Source: Acetivibrio alkalicellulosi (lineage in GTDB: Bacteria > Bacillota > Clostridia > Acetivibrionales > Acetivibrionaceae). Taken from it: a stretch of DNA of 64,000 bases. This document shows positions 35,975-47,438 of this stretch, piece after piece. Numbering within the stretch: the first letter of the stretch is position 1; every line of letters starts with the position of its first letter. Location: NCBI GenBank assembly GCA_008125075.1, contig VLTH01000002.1, positions 423,105 through 487,104 of the forward strand. The letters are read 5' to 3'. The position numbers were made by a program, and so were the translations under genes. Below the pieces are notes generated by a model, which saw nothing but the letters and a program-made list of their open reading frames with translations, was not told where the DNA came from and ran no database searches.

Positions 35975-38900
35975 TTACCCCAGTTCAAACAATTCTTTTA
36001 TCTCATTTTCAGACATTTTAGATAGCATTGTCTCACCTGGTTTTATTATGGAGTCAATAAGTTCTTTCTTTTTTTGTTGAAGCTCAAATATTTTATCTTC
36101 AATGGTACCTTTTGTGATTAATTTCATAACTTGAACCACGTTTTTTTGACCTATTCTATGAGCTCGATCTGAGGCCTGGTTTTCAACGGCAGGATTCCAC
36201 CAGGGATCAAAGTGAATAACCATATCTGCGCCAGTTAGATTTAGGCCTGTCCCACCTGCTTTTAAAGAAATAAGAAAAAGGTTATTCTCACCTTCATTAA
36301 AAGCTTTTACCATTTCGATTCTTTGCTCTGCTTTTATAGAACCGTCAAGATAAAAGTATCCAATATTTTGCTTGTGAAGATGTTGCTTAATAATATCTAA
36401 CATACTTGTAAACTGTGAAAAAAGAAGTATTCTGTGTCCCCCGTCAAATGCATCTTGAAGAATTTCTTCTAAGAGCTGCATTTTGCCACTTTCACCTTTA
36501 AAGTTTTCAACAAATAATGATGGGTGACAGCATATTTGTCTTAAGCGAGTCAATATTGAAAGAATTTTAATGTGACTTTTTTCAAAACCATTGTTTTTAA
36601 TCTCTAAGGCTACTTCATTTTGTGCCTTTTGATGGTATGCCAGATAAATTTTCTTTTGCTCGGTTGTCATTTCGCAGGTCATTTTACTTTCTATTTTATC
36701 TGGAAGCTCTTTTAAAACATCCCGTTTAATTCTACGCATTATGAAGGGCTTTATGTGTCTTTTAAGCTCTTTTAAAGTTTTTTGATTATTATTTTTCATT
36801 ATAGGAGATTCAAACTTCTTTATAAATTTTGGATGTGATAGAAGATATCCGGGCATTATAAAATCAAAAATTGACCAGAGCTCAGTAATTGAGTTTTCAA
36901 TAGGTGTTCCTGTAAGGGCATAGTTTGTTTTAGAGTTTATTTGCTTAACTGTTTTTGCATTTAATGTATTTGGATTTTTAATGTGCTGAGCTTCGTCTAA
37001 AAAACAATATGAAAAATGGATATCTTTATACATGTCAATATCTTTTCTTATAAGTGGATATGAAGTTACAACCAGATCAGCATTTTGGATTTCTTGTATT
37101 TGCTCTATTCGATCTTTTGGAACTCCCGATACAACTAAAACTTTCATGTCTGGTACAAACTTTTTTACTTCTTCTAGCCAGTTGTAAACTAAAGAAGTGG
37201 GAGCAATAACTAAAGCTGGTTCATTTTCAGTTTCATTGTTAGAGAGGACAAAGGATATTACCTGAAGAGTTTTACCAAGTCCCATGTCATCAGCTAAAAT
37301 ACCACCTAAGCCGTAAGCAGAAAGAGTTTTTAACCACTTGTAACCAGTTTTTTGATAGTCCCGCAGTATATTTTTTAATTTTTCTGGCAACTCAAAATCC
37401 ATATCTTCTGGTTCTTTTATGCTTTGAACCATTTGCTTAAAATCCTGACTTCTCTTTATACTGTGGAGTTCAGATTCTCTAAGAAGGCTGTCCAGATAAA
37501 GGGCTCTGTACTTAGGTAGTTCAATGACTTTTTTTGAAAGATCCTTTTCTGAAATATCCAGATGCTCAGCTAAATTACTAATACTTTCTAATTCAGGGGT
37601 GTTAAGAGGTAAAAAGGAACCATCTTTTAACCTGTGATATTTTTTCTTTTCTTTTAATGAGGAAAAAATATTTTCTATTTCAGATGGATCAATATCATCA
37701 TAATTAAAAGAAAACTCTAACATGTTTGAACTCTTCTGTATCTTTACTCCACCTGAAAAAGTTGAAGACTTAATTCTCATGTTTTTAAAGGAATCAGAGT
37801 AATATACCTCCGAAAGCTCTTGTAGTTTAGGAAAAGATTCAGTTAAGAAGTCAAAAATCATGTCATTATCTCTTAAGTATATTTTATCTTTTTCTACAAT
37901 AAACTCATTTATTTCAAAGAGTGAAAGTATATTTTTTTCAGCCTGAGAATTACGGACTACAATTTTACTAGCATCTTTTTTTACAGGCTCATTGTTTGTA
38001 AAAGGATAAAATATATTTTTACCATAATGAAATTCAATAACGGCACTGATGCCATCTTTGTATTTATCAAAATATATCTTTGATACCAATGTTTCTTTTA
38101 TAAGTTGATCATTTATTTTTTTATCTACTTTTACATTTCCCAAATCCTTTATATAGGGCAACACGCTAGATATAAACTTTTCCATTTGTCCCATTGAAAA
38201 AGACAGCTTGTTTTTTTTATTTTCCAGAAGCTTAGAAATAAAAGGCATATAGTACTGTTGTTGATTTTGTGATGGATGATATATTTTTCCATCACAATAA
38301 AAATATATTCCCTTCTCTGTAAGGGGAATAACAGAATTTTTAGTAGATAAAGAAAGCTGCATTTCATCTGAATTTCGACCAAGTAAAAAGTCAAAGGGAA
38401 TATCTTCTTCAACTATTGAAACATTTTTTACACCTTCATTTAAGATTTTAGCTAAAAAGCCTCTTTGTTTTAGAATATTAAATGTCCTTACAAGATATGG
38501 CGTAGTCAATTCAATTTTCTTGCCGGAAAATATTGATGGAGCAGAATAATAAGTATACCTTGATTTTTCAGTCATATGTAAGTCATTTTCGTAGAGCTCT
38601 AACAGAGTATCAATTAGTTGTTGATCTTCATCTGAAAAGGAATGAATTTCAGGATCATAAGTGAAATTTTTTCCAAACTCAAGGGATGTTTTATCATATA
38701 TGCTTTTAAGAAAATCTCTTAGATTTTTAACTACATATAACTTACTTGTGCCAACACGAAAATCAAGTGTAGATGAAAACTTATTTGTATAAACCTTTTC
38801 ATATTCATAGGTTACTTCAAGGTTTAAAGTTTGTTTTTCTTTTTCAGGTGCTATATTTTCAAAGAATGAAAAAATTTCAGTTAAAGATTTTTCGTCTTTT

Positions 38901-39214
38901 CTTTTTAAATATTTATATTTTTCCATTTCTATCTGAGCATTTTTTAAAACAGCAACTACATGCTTACATGCCTTGTAATAACCAAAAAAAACAGGGCAGT
39001 TGCAATCATAGTCTTCTATTTCACCTATGTTATCAAAGAAAACCGTTACAGAATAGTTATCGCTGCCTCTAACAATAGAATTAATTACGTTTTCTTCTGG
39101 ATCATAGTCAAAATCTACAACCCTATTATTTGTTTGATATGTTAGACCTCTAATATATGATTCTCTACTTGAAGCATGATTAAATATTATATGGTCATGT
39201 AAAATAAATTTCAC
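35975..39214 (-). CDS. SWIM-domain SNF2-family DEAD/DEAH helicase
   Basis: 1079 residues. A SWIM zinc finger (CNCPVFFGYYKACKHV, about residues 76-92) is followed by a long bacterial SNF2-associated region (about 100-600) and then the ATPase: LADDMGLGKTLQVISF (Walker A), FLDEAQHIKNP (motif II as DEAQ), LTGTPIENSITELWSIFDF, LISLKAGGTGLNLTGAD and ASDRAHRIGQKN. Such proteins are DNA translocases, probably remodelling protein-DNA complexes or aiding repair; the exact role in Firmicutes is unknown. It stands alone between the terminator at 35937-35970 and pepF. Confidence 0.93.
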   Translation of the reverse strand: MKFILHDHIIFNHASSRESYIRGLTYQTNNRVVDFDYDPEENVINSIVRGSDNYSVTVFFDNIGEIEDYDCNCPVFFGYYKACKHVVAVLKNAQIEMEKYKYLKRKDEKSLTEIFSFFENIAPEKEKQTLNLEVTYEYEKVYTNKFSSTLDFRVGTSKLYVVKNLRDFLKSIYDKTSLEFGKNFTYDPEIHSFSDEDQQLIDTLLELYENDLHMTEKSRYTYYSAPSIFSGKKIELTTPYLVRTFNILKQRGFLAKILNEGVKNVSIVEEDIPFDFLLGRNSDEMQLSLSTKNSVIPLTEKGIYFYCDGKIYHPSQNQQQYYMPFISKLLENKKNKLSFSMGQMEKFISSVLPYIKDLGNVKVDKKINDQLIKETLVSKIYFDKYKDGISAVIEFHYGKNIFYPFTNNEPVKKDASKIVVRNSQAEKNILSLFEINEFIVEKDKIYLRDNDMIFDFLTESFPKLQELSEVYYSDSFKNMRIKSSTFSGGVKIQKSSNMLEFSFNYDDIDPSEIENIFSSLKEKKKYHRLKDGSFLPLNTPELESISNLAEHLDISEKDLSKKVIELPKYRALYLDSLLRESELHSIKRSQDFKQMVQSIKEPEDMDFELPEKLKNILRDYQKTGYKWLKTLSAYGLGGILADDMGLGKTLQVISFVLSNNETENEPALVIAPTSLVYNWLEEVKKFVPDMKVLVVSGVPKDRIEQIQEIQNADLVVTSYPLIRKDIDMYKDIHFSYCFLDEAQHIKNPNTLNAKTVKQINSKTNYALTGTPIENSITELWSIFDFIMPGYLLSHPKFIKKFESPIMKNNNQKTLKELKRHIKPFIMRRIKRDVLKELPDKIESKMTCEMTTEQKKIYLAYHQKAQNEVALEIKNNGFEKSHIKILSILTRLRQICCHPSLFVENFKGESGKMQLLEEILQDAFDGGHRILLFSQFTSMLDIIKQHLHKQNIGYFYLDGSIKAEQRIEMVKAFNEGENNLFLISLKAGGTGLNLTGADMVIHFDPWWNPAVENQASDRAHRIGQKNVVQVMKLITKGTIEDKIFELQQKKKELIDSIIKPGETMLSKMSENEIKELFELG

Positions 39215-39279
39215 TTATCTCCCCACCTTGATAAATCTATAAACTTTAGGTTTTTAAAAAATTACACCTGTAGTTTATT

Positions 39280-41073
39280 TTAAATTAATTTTTCTAATTG
39301 TTCAACAGTTTTTCCAAACAAGTCTAGTGCGTCCTGGACAGGCTTTGGAGTTGATAAATCTACACCTGCTGACTTAAGTAGTTCTAAAGGATAATTGGAA
39401 CCACCACTTTTTAAAAACTCTATATATCTGTCTACAGCAGGCTTACCTTCACTAAGTATCATATTTGAAATTGCTGTAGCAGATGAAAAGCCAGTTGCAT
39501 ACTTATAAACGTAAAAGCTGGTATAAAAATGAGGTATCCTTGCCCACTCAATACTTATAGCATCATCTACTAATACTTCAGCTTCAAAGTATTTTTTGTT
39601 AAGTTCAAGATATATTTTGCTTAAATTTTCTGCTGTAAGTGCTTCACCATTTTGGTACTTGGCATGAATTATTTTTTCAAATTCTGCAAACATAACCTGT
39701 CTGAAAACTGTACCTCTAAACTGTTCTAAGTAGTGGTTTAAAAGATATGCCTTTTCCATTTTGTTTTCCGCATTGTCTAGCATGTATCTGATAAGCAAAG
39801 ACTCGTTAACTGTAGATGCTACTTCGGCAACAAAAATTTTATACTCTGAGTATACATATGGCTGGGTTCTATTAGTGTAAAATGTATGGAGTGCATGCCC
39901 CATTTCATGAGCAAGGGTGAATACATCATTTACTGTACCCTGATAATTTAAAAGGACATATGGGTGAGTTTCATAAGCTCCCCATGAATAAGCTCCGCTA
40001 GTTTTTCCCTGATTCTCATAAACATCAATCCAGCCTTTTGTAAAGCCCTCATTTAAAAATCCAATATACTCATCTCCAAGAGGTTTTAGACCATTTTCAA
40101 CTAATTTTAAGGCTTCCTCGTAGGGAATGCTTTTTTTAGACTCTTCAACAATTGGAGTATATAAATCATACATACTAAGTTTATCAAGTTTTAAAGCTCT
40201 TCTTCTAAGATTTAAATATCTGTGAAGAAGATGCAAATTTCCATTGACCGTTTCAATCAAATTATCATAGACTTTTGTGCTAATATTATCAGCATCAAGA
40301 GAAGCTTCTAAAGAAGAATTATATTTACTTGCAGTTGCATAAAACTTTGCAGATTTTATATTGCCTGAAAGCATAGTACCAAAGGAGTTGTTGTATTTGC
40401 TATAAGTACTGTAAAGTGCATGATAAGCATCTTTTCTTACTCGTCTGTCTTTGCTCTCTAAAAATTTTATATATCTTCCCTTAGTAAGCTCTACATCCTC
40501 ACCATTTTCATCTTTAATAAATGGAAATTTTAGATCTGCATTATTAAACATAGTAAAGATTTCTCTTGCCGATCCAGAAATCTCTGATGATAGGGCTAAA
40601 AGTTCTTCTTCTCTTTCTGATAATACATGTTCTTTTTGGCGAAGTACTTCGTTAAAGAAATGGATATATACTTTTAGTTCAGTGTTTGATTCAATAAATT
40701 TATTAAGAGTATCCTCTGGTAATGAAACTATTTCAGGTAAAATAAATGATATTGAAGCATAACTTTCAGTACATAAAGTAGATGCTCTGTCTGCTAGACC
40801 TTGATATATGGGATCTGAGTTATTCTCATCTTTTTTCATTCTTGCATAAACAAAGAGTTTATCACACAATGACATAAGCTGATTACTTGTTTTAAGACAT
40901 TCTAAAAGTTTATTGGGGCTTTCTTTAAGTATTCCTTTAAATGTTACTACTTTACTAATATATTCTCTTACTTTTTTAAAATCTTCTTCCCATATATCAA
41001 TATTTTCATATATATCTTCTAAGTTCCATTTGTACTTATCATCTATTTCATTTCTATTAGGTAATGTTTTCAT
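39280..41073 (-). CDS. pepF: oligoendopeptidase F (M3B metallopeptidase)
   Basis: 597 residues, the usual family length. The zinc site HEMGHALHTFYTNRTQ (HExxH) with the downstream Glu in EVASTVNE, and the helical N-terminal half, identify PepF. It is cytoplasmic (no signal peptide) and cleaves peptides of about 7-17 residues, recycling imported or internal oligopeptides. TCAGGAGGACAT upstream of the ATG supplies the ribosome site. It is a single gene on the minus strand. Confidence 0.95.
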   Translation of the reverse strand: MKTLPNRNEIDDKYKWNLEDIYENIDIWEEDFKKVREYISKVVTFKGILKESPNKLLECLKTSNQLMSLCDKLFVYARMKKDENNSDPIYQGLADRASTLCTESYASISFILPEIVSLPEDTLNKFIESNTELKVYIHFFNEVLRQKEHVLSEREEELLALSSEISGSAREIFTMFNNADLKFPFIKDENGEDVELTKGRYIKFLESKDRRVRKDAYHALYSTYSKYNNSFGTMLSGNIKSAKFYATASKYNSSLEASLDADNISTKVYDNLIETVNGNLHLLHRYLNLRRRALKLDKLSMYDLYTPIVEESKKSIPYEEALKLVENGLKPLGDEYIGFLNEGFTKGWIDVYENQGKTSGAYSWGAYETHPYVLLNYQGTVNDVFTLAHEMGHALHTFYTNRTQPYVYSEYKIFVAEVASTVNESLLIRYMLDNAENKMEKAYLLNHYLEQFRGTVFRQVMFAEFEKIIHAKYQNGEALTAENLSKIYLELNKKYFEAEVLVDDAISIEWARIPHFYTSFYVYKYATGFSSATAISNMILSEGKPAVDRYIEFLKSGGSNYPLELLKSAGVDLSTPKPVQDALDLFGKTVEQLEKLI

Positions 41074-41244
41074 TTACTTAATGTCCTCCTGACATTTATT
41101 TGATTTCACATTATATTATATCCTAATGAAATGTAATTACCAATAATTATTTTTAAGTGGGTGCATTTAATAAAAGTAACAGGCGCTATGAATTGCTCCA
41201 CCATGTCTCTTACATATATTTGAACACCAATAAAATATGTAACC

Positions 41245-41280
41245 TTTTTAAGTCTTTCACTGCGTTCTAAGACTTAAAAA
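41245..41280. repeat. palindromic intergenic repeat (family 1, copy 2)
   Basis: Perfect 12-bp stem TTTTTAAGTCTT/AAGACTTAAAAA around the 12-base loop TCACTGCGTTCT. It is followed by AAGCTTGGGGCATCGAG, the same block that precedes copy 1. The region 41074-41540 has no gene. Confidence 0.75.
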
Positions 41281-41306
41281 AAGCTTGGGGCATCGAGACC
41301 TTACGA

Positions 41307-41340
41307 TTTAAAGTCTTTCACTGCGTTCCAAGACTTTAAA
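41307..41340. repeat. palindromic intergenic repeat (family 1, copy 3)
   Basis: Perfect 11-bp stem TTTAAAGTCTT/AAGACTTTAAA around the loop TCACTGCGTTCC, preceded by the GGGGCAT block. The loop length (12) is the same in all three copies while stem bases change in pairs. Confidence 0.75.
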
Positions 41341-41372
41341 AAAAATAGGAAGCCATAAATAGACTTCCTATT
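41338..41372 (-). terminator. rho-independent terminator of the GH5 gene
   Basis: On the minus strand AATAGGAAG pairs with CTTCCTATT, followed by eight T in total. It lies 170 bases past the GH5 stop and overlaps the edge of repeat copy 3. Confidence 0.7.
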
Positions 41373-41540
41373 AATAAGTATTCAAATTATATTATGATTT
41401 ATACACACATAAACTATTATGATTAGATTTAGCATCACCTAAATCATTTAGGAACGCTGAATTTATATTATTCTAAGAATCTTATAAATATTCAGGTGGA
41501 GTTGAGTCTCCATCTTAAGCCAACAAGTTCACTTTACTAC

Positions 41541-42923
<1,383 letters not shown>

Positions 42924-43101
42924 TTATATAAATTTTTATATTATATTCGTGCACTTGTATGAGTTTTGATTACCATCAAATTAAACATTATAAGGGGGCA
43001 TTTTTTAAAGTAAAGATAAACATGGAAGAAAAATTTTATCTTAACATTCACTAAATACACCCATTATAAGGTGTATAGAATATCTAAAATTTAATTCAGT
43101 A

Positions 43102-43551
43102 TTATAGAAATTGAACTACAAACTCAAGCAAAATAACAAAACCAATTAAAATCAAAAAAAGGGTTTGGAATACTTTAATATATTTTTGATTCTCAAGGTT
43201 TCCACCTACTATAAGAAATAGTCTATAGGGTATTTGAAACAGGCAAAGAATATAGAGGAGAACACCTGGTTTGCTCATATTCCATGCTAAGTTTAAATTA
43301 AGCTTGGTCATATAAACAAAACATCTTGTCATTCCACAAGAAGGACAGTTATAACCTGTAAGGTCCTTAAAAGAACATGGTAATCCGATTTCAAAAAGTG
43401 AATTTTGAAATCGGATTGCTGTATAGTTTCCGTTAGTTACAAGAAAAAAAGAAATAATTATAGGTACAAGACAAATGAGAAAAATAGAAATATGTAAAAA
43501 TAAATTTCCCACGTCATAGTTTTTTATTTTACACATATTAGTAATTTGCAT
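43102..43551 (-). CDS. DUF2752 membrane protein
   Basis: 149 residues with three or four membrane segments (about 20-40, 88-110 and 125-147). The DUF2752 signature CSFKDLTGYNCPSCGMTR is clear, including CPxCGxTR. Function unknown; members are often paired with small CD225/DUF4190 membrane proteins, as here. Its start overlaps the DUF4190 end by 14 bases, so the two are co-translated. Confidence 0.85.
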   Translation of the reverse strand: MQITNMCKIKNYDVGNLFLHISIFLICLVPIIISFFLVTNGNYTAIRFQNSLFEIGLPCSFKDLTGYNCPSCGMTRCFVYMTKLNLNLAWNMSKPGVLLYILCLFQIPYRLFLIVGGNLENQKYIKVFQTLFLILIGFVILLEFVVQFL

Positions 43552-43909
43552 TTTCCAATTCCCTCATAAGGTTTTCTAGTATTTCTTGATAGTTATTACC
43601 CAAAACTAAAGAGATTACTAGGAAAACTATAGCTAAAGCAATGGTTGCTATACCCATTATTAAACCAGCCGTAGCTAAGCCATTTCCTGTTTCTGTACCA
43701 TCAGACTCTCTAATTTTGCTTTTAGCTAAAAAGCTTAGTACAATTGCTATAATTCCAGGAATTACTCCTATATAGAAGCAACATAAAAGAAGGATACCTA
43801 ATATACCCAGAACTAAAGATGCAATTGCAAGCCCATTTGTTTTTGCAGGGGTTGGCCTCATTCCAGAATTATCGTTTTCAGAATTGTTTTGCATGTACTC
43901 AGATTCCAT
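43538..43909 (-). CDS. DUF4190 membrane protein
   Basis: 123 residues with GGAGGT before the ATG. A polar N-terminus (about 1-25, rich in Asn) leads to NGLAIASLVLGILGILLL and GLATAGLIMGIATIALAIVF, the duplicated Gly-rich hydrophobic motif of DUF4190. No known activity. It forms a two-gene unit with the DUF2752 gene. Confidence 0.85.
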   Translation of the reverse strand: MESEYMQNNSENDNSGMRPTPAKTNGLAIASLVLGILGILLLCCFYIGVIPGIIAIVLSFLAKSKIRESDGTETGNGLATAGLIMGIATIALAIVFLVISLVLGNNYQEILENLMRELENANY

Positions 43910-43941
43910 AAATGAATTACCTCCAATTTAATATATTTTTT

Positions 43942-44001
43942 ATTATTTGAATGTATATAGAAATATAATACTATCATTGCCATTTTATGCATTCAAATAA
44001 T
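43942..44001. repeat. inverted repeat upstream of the DUF4190 gene
   Basis: ATTATTTGAATG (43942-43953) pairs perfectly with CATTCAAATAAT (43990-44001) across 36 bases. It is close to the DUF4190 start and may be an operator pair or a DNA structure. The rest of 43910-44246 holds no gene. Confidence 0.45.
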
Positions 44002-44182
44002 CTTATAAACATAATTCTACATTATATTATAGGGTTTCTCAAGGTATTTTTAATAATTCTATTTATTTAAATGGATTAAAATAATGATGATTTTGGTACA
44101 CAAAGAGGAGGTCAATTCTTGTTTAGATAATAATAAAAAATTTTCTCTTTTTTATTTTTTTAACAAAACATTATAAAGAATA

Positions 44183-44200
44183 TTGCAGCGGAAGCTGCAA
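44183..44200 (-). terminator. hairpin downstream of the SLH gene
   Basis: TTGCAGC pairs with GCTGCAA across a 4-base loop, with T-rich sequence after it on the minus strand. A longer alternative pairing GCAGCGGAA/TTCCGCTGC spans 44185-44224. Confidence 0.5.
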
Positions 44201-44246
44201 TCATAGTAGTTAAGTTCCGCTGCGATAAACAGAGGAACTATATCTT

Positions 44247-47200
44247 CTAAAAAGTTTGCTCAAAAAGCAAACTTATTGAGAAGAATAGTATAACAGCGGC
44301 TTCTGCTCTGGTTGCAAAATCTCTTGGAGCAAGGAGCCCATTCCCTTTTCCATTTATTATTCCTGCACCGTGTAATACCGAAAGGCTGGATATGGAATAA
44401 TCTGATACAAGGTGTCTATCAGAGAATTTGTCCAGTATTGAATGTTCATGGTGGGGAAGAGGATTTCCTGTAATTCTTAGTGTTCTTGCTAATATAACGG
44501 CCATATCTTCTCTTTTAATAGGATGATTTGGATAAAAATAATTATTCCCTGTTCCTGATACTATACCGGCATTTTTGGCAATTATAACATTTCTATAATA
44601 CCAATGGTTTGGAGCAACATCATTAAATGCTCCCACTGGATTTTTGTCAATTTCAAAAGCATTTACTACAAGACTTATAAATTCTGCACGGGTAATAATA
44701 TCATTTGGTGCAAATATGTTTTCATTTCGTCCCTTTATTATTTCCATGCTTGCAAGATTTTCTATAGCGTTTTTTGCCCATGGTACCCTTGAAATATCAT
44801 TAAAGGTTATAGCAGTCCTGGTTCTAGCAGTAACAGCATTGCTAGGGCTTGTAAGTAAGTTTTCCATATATGCACGTACTCTGTAGTAGTACAAAGTATT
44901 GAAGGAGAGGTTTTTATCGGTATAAGTTTGAGTATTCTGACCTACACGGGCTATTTCAGCATAGTGTCCCTCGTTATTAAGTCTTTCTATAATAAAGCCT
45001 TGCTCATTGTCAGAGTTATCCTTCCACTCTAATTTAATTTCAATTGGTGAAAGTGTAGTTGCAATAAGATTTGATGGTGGTTTTAATGTACTAAGTAATA
45101 CTTCAACTATATCACTGTATGATTTTATATTTAGTGACGAACTATATGCAGCTACTCTATAAAAATAAACTGTGTTTGTATCTAAACTCTTAACTGTATA
45201 GCTGGTATTAAGGTTTGAAAGATTTGCTATTTCACGCCATGAACCGTCAGTTCCTATTTTTTGTTCAACTTTAAAACTTGTTATGTCAGATTTATCATAT
45301 TTCCAGTTGAGCATAATTTGTGAATCTGATAAAACAGTAAGTTGTAAGCTTTCAGGAGAAGGAAGTTGCAAGGCTTCTAAACTTGATTCATTTGAGTAAT
45401 CTGAAGAATTGTAGGAATTTATAGACTTTATTCTATATGTATAATCCCGATTATAATGGACTCCAACATCATACCAAACAAGTTCATCTGAATTGGTTGT
45501 TCCTACAGGTATAAAAACTGATCCCTGTGCTTTTCTTTCAATTATGAGACTGCTCCCAGAAGATGAATAACCAGTCCAATTTAGTCTTACTACTCCTGCA
45601 GAATGCCAGGAGGATTTTAGGTCTTTAGGTGTCATAAGTCTTGTATATGCGCCTATTCCAATATCATCAGATGGAAAGGGTCTTGAAAAAATATTAGTGT
45701 CAATTACTGTTTTTACCCTATAAAAGTACTGAGTATCAGGATAAAGAGAAGTATCACTAAAACTGCCATAGCCAGTATCTAAGGTTGTGATGATTTCCCA
45801 ATTTCCATTGGCACCAGTTTTTCTTTCAATTGCAGTACTATGATTTGAGTAGTCAGGATGAGTCCATGAAAGGTCAATTTGAGTTGCAGAGATGGGAGTA
45901 ACTATCAAAGAAGCAGGAGGGTCTCTTAATTGGGTGGTGGAAGCTAAAACCTCATTAGTGTAGGAATTGGCTTTACCAAAAGCATTAAAAGGTATTACTC
46001 TGTATGTATAATTTGAAGTAATGTTTACTGTGTTGTCAATATATGAAGTGGTATTTGGAGGCAGTGATGCAATTTCAACAAAACTACCGTAACCTATTCT
46101 TCGTTCAACGATAAAGCCCGATTCATTATTTGAATTATCCTGCCAATTTAAAATTATTCTAGTAGGATTTGCAATGTCTAGTGTCAGTGAATTGGCAGGG
46201 GAAGGGGGCCCTGTAACAATTCTAAGTTCTGGTGTTGAGACTGTGTTGTTATTTGAATCTGAAGCCACAATTCTATAATAATATATTTTACCAGAATAAA
46301 TTTCATATGTATCTGAGTAGGAAGTTATGTTGCTATCAACAACAGATATCAGGGGAAATGAGCCTCCTTCCTCTCTTCTTTCTATTTTAAGTGTAAAATC
46401 ACCTGTCGGGGGATTGGTCCAACTAAGATCAATTCTTCCAGGAGTTATAGGTATACCCTGTATATTTGAAGGAGCAAATAATCTAGATATTGGCTTTGAA
46501 ATATTGCTATGTCCTTTATAGTTTTCATTGTCAACACTAAGCCTGTATCTATATGTACCATTATCTCGAAGCCTATCAGTTATTTGAGTACTATCTTTTT
46601 TTATATTTGTGGATATCATTTCCCATGGGCCCCATGAATCTTCCATATACCTTGACCGTTCTAAATGAAAATGTTCAATATGGGGATTACTTTCCCAGGA
46701 AATTACTGATACGCCCTTTTCTATAATGGCATCTATTAGAGGAAGTTGCAAAGATGTTATTTTAAAATATGAATCTGCATAGTTTTGAAGCAAATCATAT
46801 GATCTAAGAGTATAGTTATTTGCCAAGTCAGGTACAAGAGAAGAATCAACAAAACTTGCATAAGTACCATTATTTTCTATACGTGTCATTTCATCATGGT
46901 CTGTTTTATATATTGCAATACTCTTAGTTGCAAGGGAATTGTTTAACCATGACAATGAAATTAAGTTGTTATTTATATCTAAGTGCCATGATACTAGGGA
47001 AGGGCTTTTCATTTTTAATGTTGAAACAGTAACAGATGAGGAGATTATAATATCCTCAGAAGAGTTTATTGCATTAACTGTATAAGTGTATAAAGTCTCA
47101 GGTAACAGATCTGTGTCTTCATAACTTAAAAAATTTCTTTTTACATCAACATCAATGGTGCTAAGTAGCACATCATCTCTATATATACTGTAATAGGAGG

Positions 47201-47348
47201 CATTAGTAACAGAGTTCCAGCCAAGATTTATTTGAGTGTCAGCATTTAAAAGCGCAGGGACAGCAGTTAATTTAAAGGATGCACCAAAAGGGACTAATGT
47301 ATTTACAAATACAAATAAAACTATCATAAAGATCATACTTTTTTTCAT
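44247..47348 (-). CDS. S-layer-homology surface protein with fibronectin type III repeats
   Basis: 1033 residues with GGAGGG before the ATG. Signal peptide about 1-28. About eight or nine fibronectin-III-like repeats follow (pattern LSWxxxSxxxxGFxIERK ... YxDxxLxxxTxYxYRV), for example LEWKDNSDNEQGFIIERL. Three SLH domains close the protein (about 865-1033: ITRAEFISLVVNAFEI, IKREDMAVILARTL and FATRAEAAVILFF). SLH domains bind pyruvylated secondary wall polymers, so it is a cell-wall anchored, extended protein, perhaps a structural or adhesion element. There is no enzyme or cohesin domain. The third SLH unit is short and hydrophobic at its end. Confidence 0.92.
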   Translation of the reverse strand: MKKSMIFMIVLFVFVNTLVPFGASFKLTAVPALLNADTQINLGWNSVTNASYYSIYRDDVLLSTIDVDVKRNFLSYEDTDLLPETLYTYTVNAINSSEDIIISSSVTVSTLKMKSPSLVSWHLDINNNLISLSWLNNSLATKSIAIYKTDHDEMTRIENNGTYASFVDSSLVPDLANNYTLRSYDLLQNYADSYFKITSLQLPLIDAIIEKGVSVISWESNPHIEHFHLERSRYMEDSWGPWEMISTNIKKDSTQITDRLRDNGTYRYRLSVDNENYKGHSNISKPISRLFAPSNIQGIPITPGRIDLSWTNPPTGDFTLKIERREEGGSFPLISVVDSNITSYSDTYEIYSGKIYYYRIVASDSNNNTVSTPELRIVTGPPSPANSLTLDIANPTRIILNWQDNSNNESGFIVERRIGYGSFVEIASLPPNTTSYIDNTVNITSNYTYRVIPFNAFGKANSYTNEVLASTTQLRDPPASLIVTPISATQIDLSWTHPDYSNHSTAIERKTGANGNWEIITTLDTGYGSFSDTSLYPDTQYFYRVKTVIDTNIFSRPFPSDDIGIGAYTRLMTPKDLKSSWHSAGVVRLNWTGYSSSGSSLIIERKAQGSVFIPVGTTNSDELVWYDVGVHYNRDYTYRIKSINSYNSSDYSNESSLEALQLPSPESLQLTVLSDSQIMLNWKYDKSDITSFKVEQKIGTDGSWREIANLSNLNTSYTVKSLDTNTVYFYRVAAYSSSLNIKSYSDIVEVLLSTLKPPSNLIATTLSPIEIKLEWKDNSDNEQGFIIERLNNEGHYAEIARVGQNTQTYTDKNLSFNTLYYYRVRAYMENLLTSPSNAVTARTRTAITFNDISRVPWAKNAIENLASMEIIKGRNENIFAPNDIITRAEFISLVVNAFEIDKNPVGAFNDVAPNHWYYRNVIIAKNAGIVSGTGNNYFYPNHPIKREDMAVILARTLRITGNPLPHHEHSILDKFSDRHLVSDYSISSLSVLHGAGIINGKGNGLLAPRDFATRAEAAVILFFSISLLFEQTF

Positions 47349-47438
47349 ATATATCCCTCCACAAAAACTCCCTATTCATAGTATCGAAAAAATGGAATAA
47401 AAAAATAAGGGCTTTTTATTGGAAGCAAAAAAAGTATT

